From contig ADNK01000882.1 of the NCBI GenBank assembly GCA_000320545.1, positions 1-34,909 on the forward strand: 34,909 nucleotides of DNA, read 5' to 3'. Shown here piece by piece: positions 31,384 through 34,909 of the stretch. A program made the translations under genes and the position numbers. The stretch comes from Bigelowiella natans CCMP2755 (lineage: Eukaryota > Cercozoa > Chlorarachniophyceae). The first letter of the stretch is position 1. Every line of letters starts with the position of its first letter. The notes under the pieces were generated by a model. The model saw only the letters and a program-made list of their open reading frames with translations, was not told the DNA's origin and did no database searches.

Positions 31384-33108
31384 ATGCAGACACGCACACG
31401 TACACGCACACGCAAAGGCACAGGCTTACCCACAAGTTCACGCACACGCAAACACATGAGGACGAGAACGAGAACAGCAACTACTCATCATGCTGACCTG
31501 TCCACTACCGACACCAAAATGAAGAAAGTTCCCTTCCCAGACGGTTCGAAAGTGAATGGATTGAACGGCACAGATGTTTGGTTGCTAAAGTATCTCAAAA
31601 TTGAAGACCGAAAGAATCTTAACGTTTGCCCCGACATCACAGTGTCTCTTGGTACAGCCCCTGATGGAGTCAAATGGTGTATGAGAGTGGAACGAAGCAC
31701 AGATGTGCGCAGTGCCGTGCTTCGCTGCACAGGTTTCAAGACCGAAGAAGAGGGCTCGTCGAAGTGCGGCCAGGAATTCGGGATACATCTCAAAGGACTA
31801 GAGAATTCTATCAAAAAACATGCTTCTTGTGAAAGAATTGTGGAATTGAGCCGTAACAATTCAGTGTATGTTAGCAAGAAGTGTGCGCAGGATCTTCTAG
31901 GTGAGAGACTGCAATAGCTACTTGTGCACAATTTGGTTTTCACTTTTGCTTACACTATTTTAGGAGAATCAGTCCTCAGTACGATTTTGAAATTTTCACC
32001 GCGTGCCTTCACGGCACATGCTGGCACCATCAATTCACCTTCCTACAATGCAAGGAGTTGTAGTTATCGTCCTACTACTCCTAATTATCGTCCTACTACC
32101 CCTACCTATTCTCCTTCGAGTCCTGCATATGCTCCTTCGAGTCCTGCATATGCTCCTTCGAGTCCTGCATATGCTCCTTCGAGTCCTTCTTATCCTGCTA
32201 CTAGTTCACATGCAGAGAAACAGGCAAATAAATGGAAGAAAGAGAATGATCTTTTTGTTCATGTCGGGATTCCACTCCGCTCGGATAGCGACAGAATTTT
32301 CGCTTTCCGAAAGTCCAGGAACTCGGAATCCAGAGTCGGTGATGTATCTGAATTTCAGTGGGAAGACATCAGCGAGATCGGAGGACAGTCTTTTGTTCAT
32401 CAACAGATTAAATATGGGAACAAACCTCAAACTCGCATGTACACCTTTGTGGATGTACGACTCCTGCTAATGGCTTTTGCAAGACTGTGTGACACTGTGC
32501 ACAAGAAGTATCACTCGCGCAAACACCCCGTCATCCATGGCGATCTCGTTCCTGTAAATCTTCTCCTTCTACGTGGCAAGGGATTGGTGCCTATCGACCC
32601 CATGTTGACCCCGTTCGGAACAGTTGCACCGGGAGGCACTCTAGAGTGGTCGGCTCCGGAGCAGATCTTGGAACATCCTGTCTCCGCAAAAAGCGATGTG
32701 TACTCAATTGCATCCATGGTCACTTCTTTGCTAAGAGGCAGGATTCATGGCGAGGTGACTGAGATCGTCAAGGCATTGAAGCGAAAGCGTGAGACGAATT
32801 TTTCGCTCAACATAGTGAAGCTCATCAAGAAGCCAGAGTTGCTTCTGGACCATCCTTACAAGATTCACGGTGTGTTGAAAAATGCTCTGAGCTTCGACCA
32901 GGCGTTGCGGCCTACCTTGAAAGAGTTGAAACAGGCCATCATTGAACAAGCGCACTCGAAAATCTGGACAGAGATTGGTGACCCACAAGGAGGGCCCACT
33001 TGCTGGCTCGAGCTCTCGAATTTGAATTTTGGAAAACTGTGCTACTCAGGTGGGAAAATGTCACCTGACGACCCATCGGAGCTTGTGTGGGTTGCATCAG
33101 ACTCCTAG
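31384..33108 (+). CDS. Novel-architecture protein: RNA polymerase II CTD-like heptads joined to a kinase-like domain
   Basis: Exons 31384-31900 and 31964-33108 (63-nt intron, phase 1) give 553 residues. Region 1 is an Arg/Thr repeat from a CACACG-type tract; ATG 31519 is an alternative start that would skip it. Region 2, about 130 residues, is an unrecognised domain with several Cys (VCPDI, WCMRV, RCTGF, SKCGQEF). Region 3 is seven heptads in perfect 21-bp register, [21 protein letters not shown], three YAPSSP[AS] and YPATSS, matching the YSPTSPS consensus of the Rpb1 tail. Region 4 is a kinase-like domain: [12 protein letters not shown] (catalytic loop), PIDPM where DFG is expected, [11 protein letters not shown] (APE), [15 protein letters not shown] and LRPTLKEL. 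No glycine loop or VAIK lysine is visible, so activity is doubtful. It is not Rpb1: no polymerase domain is present. Confidence 0.85.
32065..32211 (+). repeat. Seven-unit 21-bp coding tandem repeat (CTD-like heptads)
   Basis: Tyr codons recur at exactly 32065, 32086, 32107, 32128, 32149, 32170 and 32191. Units 4-6 are nearly identical at DNA level (GCATATGCTCCTTCGAGTCC), indicating recent unit duplication, while units 1-2 form an older diverged pair. Each unit encodes Y-x-P-[TS]-[TS]-P-x, except the last, which has lost the pattern after Tyr. Confidence 0.92.
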
Positions 33109-33941
33109 CTGGCCACAGAGCGTGCACATGGATTGAAAAGCGATTCTGTGTTCCAAATTTTCCAGCAAGCAAGTGCATGCGTTCCAGATGGTGATGGCAA
33201 TGCTAGAATGGTCATGACGGCGTTGTGGCAGTGCACGTTCTCATGCACGTCTTGGACAATGGCAACCGTCGAAAGAGGCCATCCGTCCATGTGTTCAGAC
33301 ACTCGATCTTAGTCAATACATGAATGGAGGAAGATTCTGAGACGTGCTTGTTTCTCATGCGCGCGCGTTTGTCATAGGTTGCATCGCATCACACCTTTCT
33401 AGTTTTGCTTGACATTTTCTCACAACGCACGGCAACTAGTAGTAGAAGCTGAGCTAATTCAACATCACAAAACGCGATGCATGAATGTTATGATTTCAAA
33501 GGCAAACTTTGCATGTGCATTATTTTCTGTGCTACTGATCGATCGGGCGATCGAACTATGTGCCTGCTACCACATCTTGCATCGACCGGCACTGCCCTAT
33601 CTAGCTATGCGCGTTCGCTCCATGCATGCGAAAAACAAAAAAAGGGCAGCGTGTACGGCTATGTCTTACCATGGCACAAGCTTAAATTGGCCTCCCCTTA
33701 ATCATGTTGAGCGTGACAGCATCATAACATGCTTCAGAGATGGCCTGACTGGCAGTCAAAGCAGGGCCACAACGACGACTTTACGCTATGTTTGCTGATC
33801 GGGGCTGCTACGTTTCTTCACAGGTAGCAAGTATGTCTGATGGCCACACTTTATAGATTAGCTTTTGGGGAATAACAATGATGGAGCTCAACCAATCTAG
33901 CGTAGACGTTTGAGACTCTAGAACTTGACAGTATTTTGAAA
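33109..33941. other. Gap between convergent genes
   Basis: About 0.8 kb with no supported gene. 33330-33660 is rich in GCATGC, TGCATG, CGCGCGCG and GATCGATCG words, like the other palindrome-rich blocks. Confidence 0.65.
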
Positions 33942-34276
33942 TCAGCTTTCTGTGGCATCTTCCCCGTCTCTGATCTCAGTAACTCTGCCTTCGGTCCTCC
34001 TATCCTCTTCGCTAGCTTCCTGGGACGGTGTTGCTGTAGGCTGTGCTGACGATGTCTTACTATACGACGGAGTGTGAGATGGTGGTTGCACTGGCCAAGC
34101 TTTGTTGCCACTGCTACGACGCTGCTGCTTATCATCATCTTTCTTCGCGGGACTCTCTACATCACCCGGAATGAAGATTTCTCCAGATTTGACGAAGTTT
34201 TTCAATGCGTAGGTCCAATCAGCCAACTCCTAGGTGGGCAGGTCAAATTTGTCAGAGCACCCCCAGCAGTAGCAGT

Positions 34277-34319
<43 letters not shown>

Positions 34320-34603
34320 CATAGCCCATGTTCAGAAGGGAAATGTGAGAAATTGAATGCTTATCATTGTGCGTAGTTGCTGCTCTTGAATTGTGGCAGA
34401 ATACGACAAATTGGCGTCACAGTCTTGGCATCAGTAAGGTGCGGTGCTAACCTCGAAGGCCTGCAGCTTCACAACGTACACTGTGCGCGAGAACGCGTAT
34501 CCCCATCTGCTCGGTGGTGACAATAAATCTCGTTATATCACGGGTCAGTGTCACCACCATGAGCACAACAATTACAACAACAAACCCATACCTACATATC
34601 TTC

Positions 34604-34634
<31 letters not shown>

Positions 34635-34827
34635 CCATCATCATTAGGATCATCGTAGTCTTTGTCATGTTCTGTCCATCGTGAGGACGATGATGCACAA
34701 GAGTGAACATTCCCTTCTGAACTCTGCGCTGCTCTAGCCCCGCTCCCCCCACACCCCTTGTTTCTAGCCATTTAAAGATGTCTCATCACCCTGGATTTAC
34801 GATCTGAAACTTGAGTGCAAGAGGGTC
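33942..34827 (-). CDS. 3' part of an unrecognised gene, running off the right edge
   Basis: Three minus-strand exons join in phase: 34827-34790 (DPLALKFQIVNPG), 34506-34452 (WGYAFSRTVYVVKLQAFE) and 34229-33942 (ELADWTYALKNFVKSGEIF, then a long hydrophilic tail). The last roughly 65 residues are low complexity, rich in Lys/Asp, Ser/Pro/Gln/Thr and Glu/Arg, ending in stop. The folded part looks like a compact alpha/beta domain, but I cannot name it. The first intron, about 280 nt, contains a CAT repeat (34602-34645), and the second contains an AGC repeat (34264-34318). The 5' end lies beyond the window, which stops in a G run and AG microsatellite. The splice choice at 34506 is the weakest point. 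Confidence 0.6.
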
Positions 34828-34860
34828 CTGACAAGAAGAGGGAAGAAATTAGTAAGGGAG

Positions 34861-34875
34861 GGGGGGGGGGGGGAG

Positions 34876-34909
<34 letters not shown>
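34861..34909. repeat. Poly-G plus AG microsatellite at the window edge
   Basis: A G run at 34861-34874 is followed by GGAGGAGG and then uninterrupted AG to the last base. It lies in the upstream intron or 5' part of the partial minus-strand gene. Confidence 0.9.

Noticed and set aside
32003-32470. Alternative plus-strand frame with repeated LLRVLHM units
   Set aside because: It is the shadow of the 21-bp heptad repeat read in another frame; the heptad frame continues into a kinase-like domain.
31384-33108. Fragment of the largest RNA polymerase II subunit
   Set aside because: Only the heptads resemble Rpb1. They lie in the middle of the protein, and kinase-like sequence, not polymerase sequence, accompanies them.
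1-34909. tRNA, rRNA or snRNA genes
   Set aside because: I looked for T-loop (GGTTCGAATCC-like) and other RNA hallmarks and found none; a covariance-model scan would be needed to exclude divergent ones.

Overview
The window is nuclear DNA from an intron-dense eukaryote, most likely a unicellular alga or protist. Genes lie on both strands, most are split by short GT-AG introns (about 36 to 110 nt, a few longer), and the product set is purely eukaryotic: a mitochondrial succinyl-CoA ligase subunit, WDR5, a COPI-associated membrane protein, a TTDN1/MPLKIP-type protein and a vacuolar-type serine carboxypeptidase. The lineage cannot be fixed from the sequence. An intron-rich algal group such as cryptophytes, chlorarachniophytes or stramenopiles is a guess.

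Layout, left to right. 1-4250 is a dense field of microsatellites with no gene I can support. 4261-5006 (minus) may be a small gene for a secretory-pathway protein. 5474-7079 (plus) is a four-exon serine carboxypeptidase, followed at 7336-7437 by a decayed copy of part of its last exon. 8139-9160 (minus) is a COPI-associated multi-spanning protein lacking its first exon. 10163-10937 (plus) is a five-exon gene for a small protein resembling complex I subunit NDUFA7. 12608-13510 (plus) is a single-exon, membrane-anchored PP2C phosphatase. 16378-17328 (plus) is an RGG-rich MPLKIP/TTDN1-like protein. 18217-21394 (minus) is a 15-exon WDR5 orthologue of exactly 334 residues. 22497-23364 (plus) is a six-exon EF-hand-like gene of unknown role. 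24430-26921 (minus) is the 11-exon mitochondrial succinyl-CoA ligase alpha subunit. 29061-30230 (minus) is a single-exon double-CCCH plus SAM protein. 31384-33108 (plus) encodes a protein in which seven RNA polymerase II CTD-like heptads sit directly before a kinase-like domain. 33942-34827 (minus) is the 3' part of an unrecognised gene running off the window.

The genes do not form a pathway or operon; this is an ordinary mixed nuclear locus. The most unusual item is the heptad-kinase protein. A second theme is the intergenic DNA: several long gaps share an unusual texture rich in self-complementary words (GCATGC, CTAG/AGCTAGCT, ACGTAC), and two of them carry short copies of nearby genes (a carboxypeptidase exon scrap and an exact 40-bp copy from a succinyl-CoA ligase intron).

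All exon boundaries were worked out by eye from GT/AG sites, reading-frame phase and family resemblance. Every joined gene below closes in frame. No transcript evidence or database search was available.
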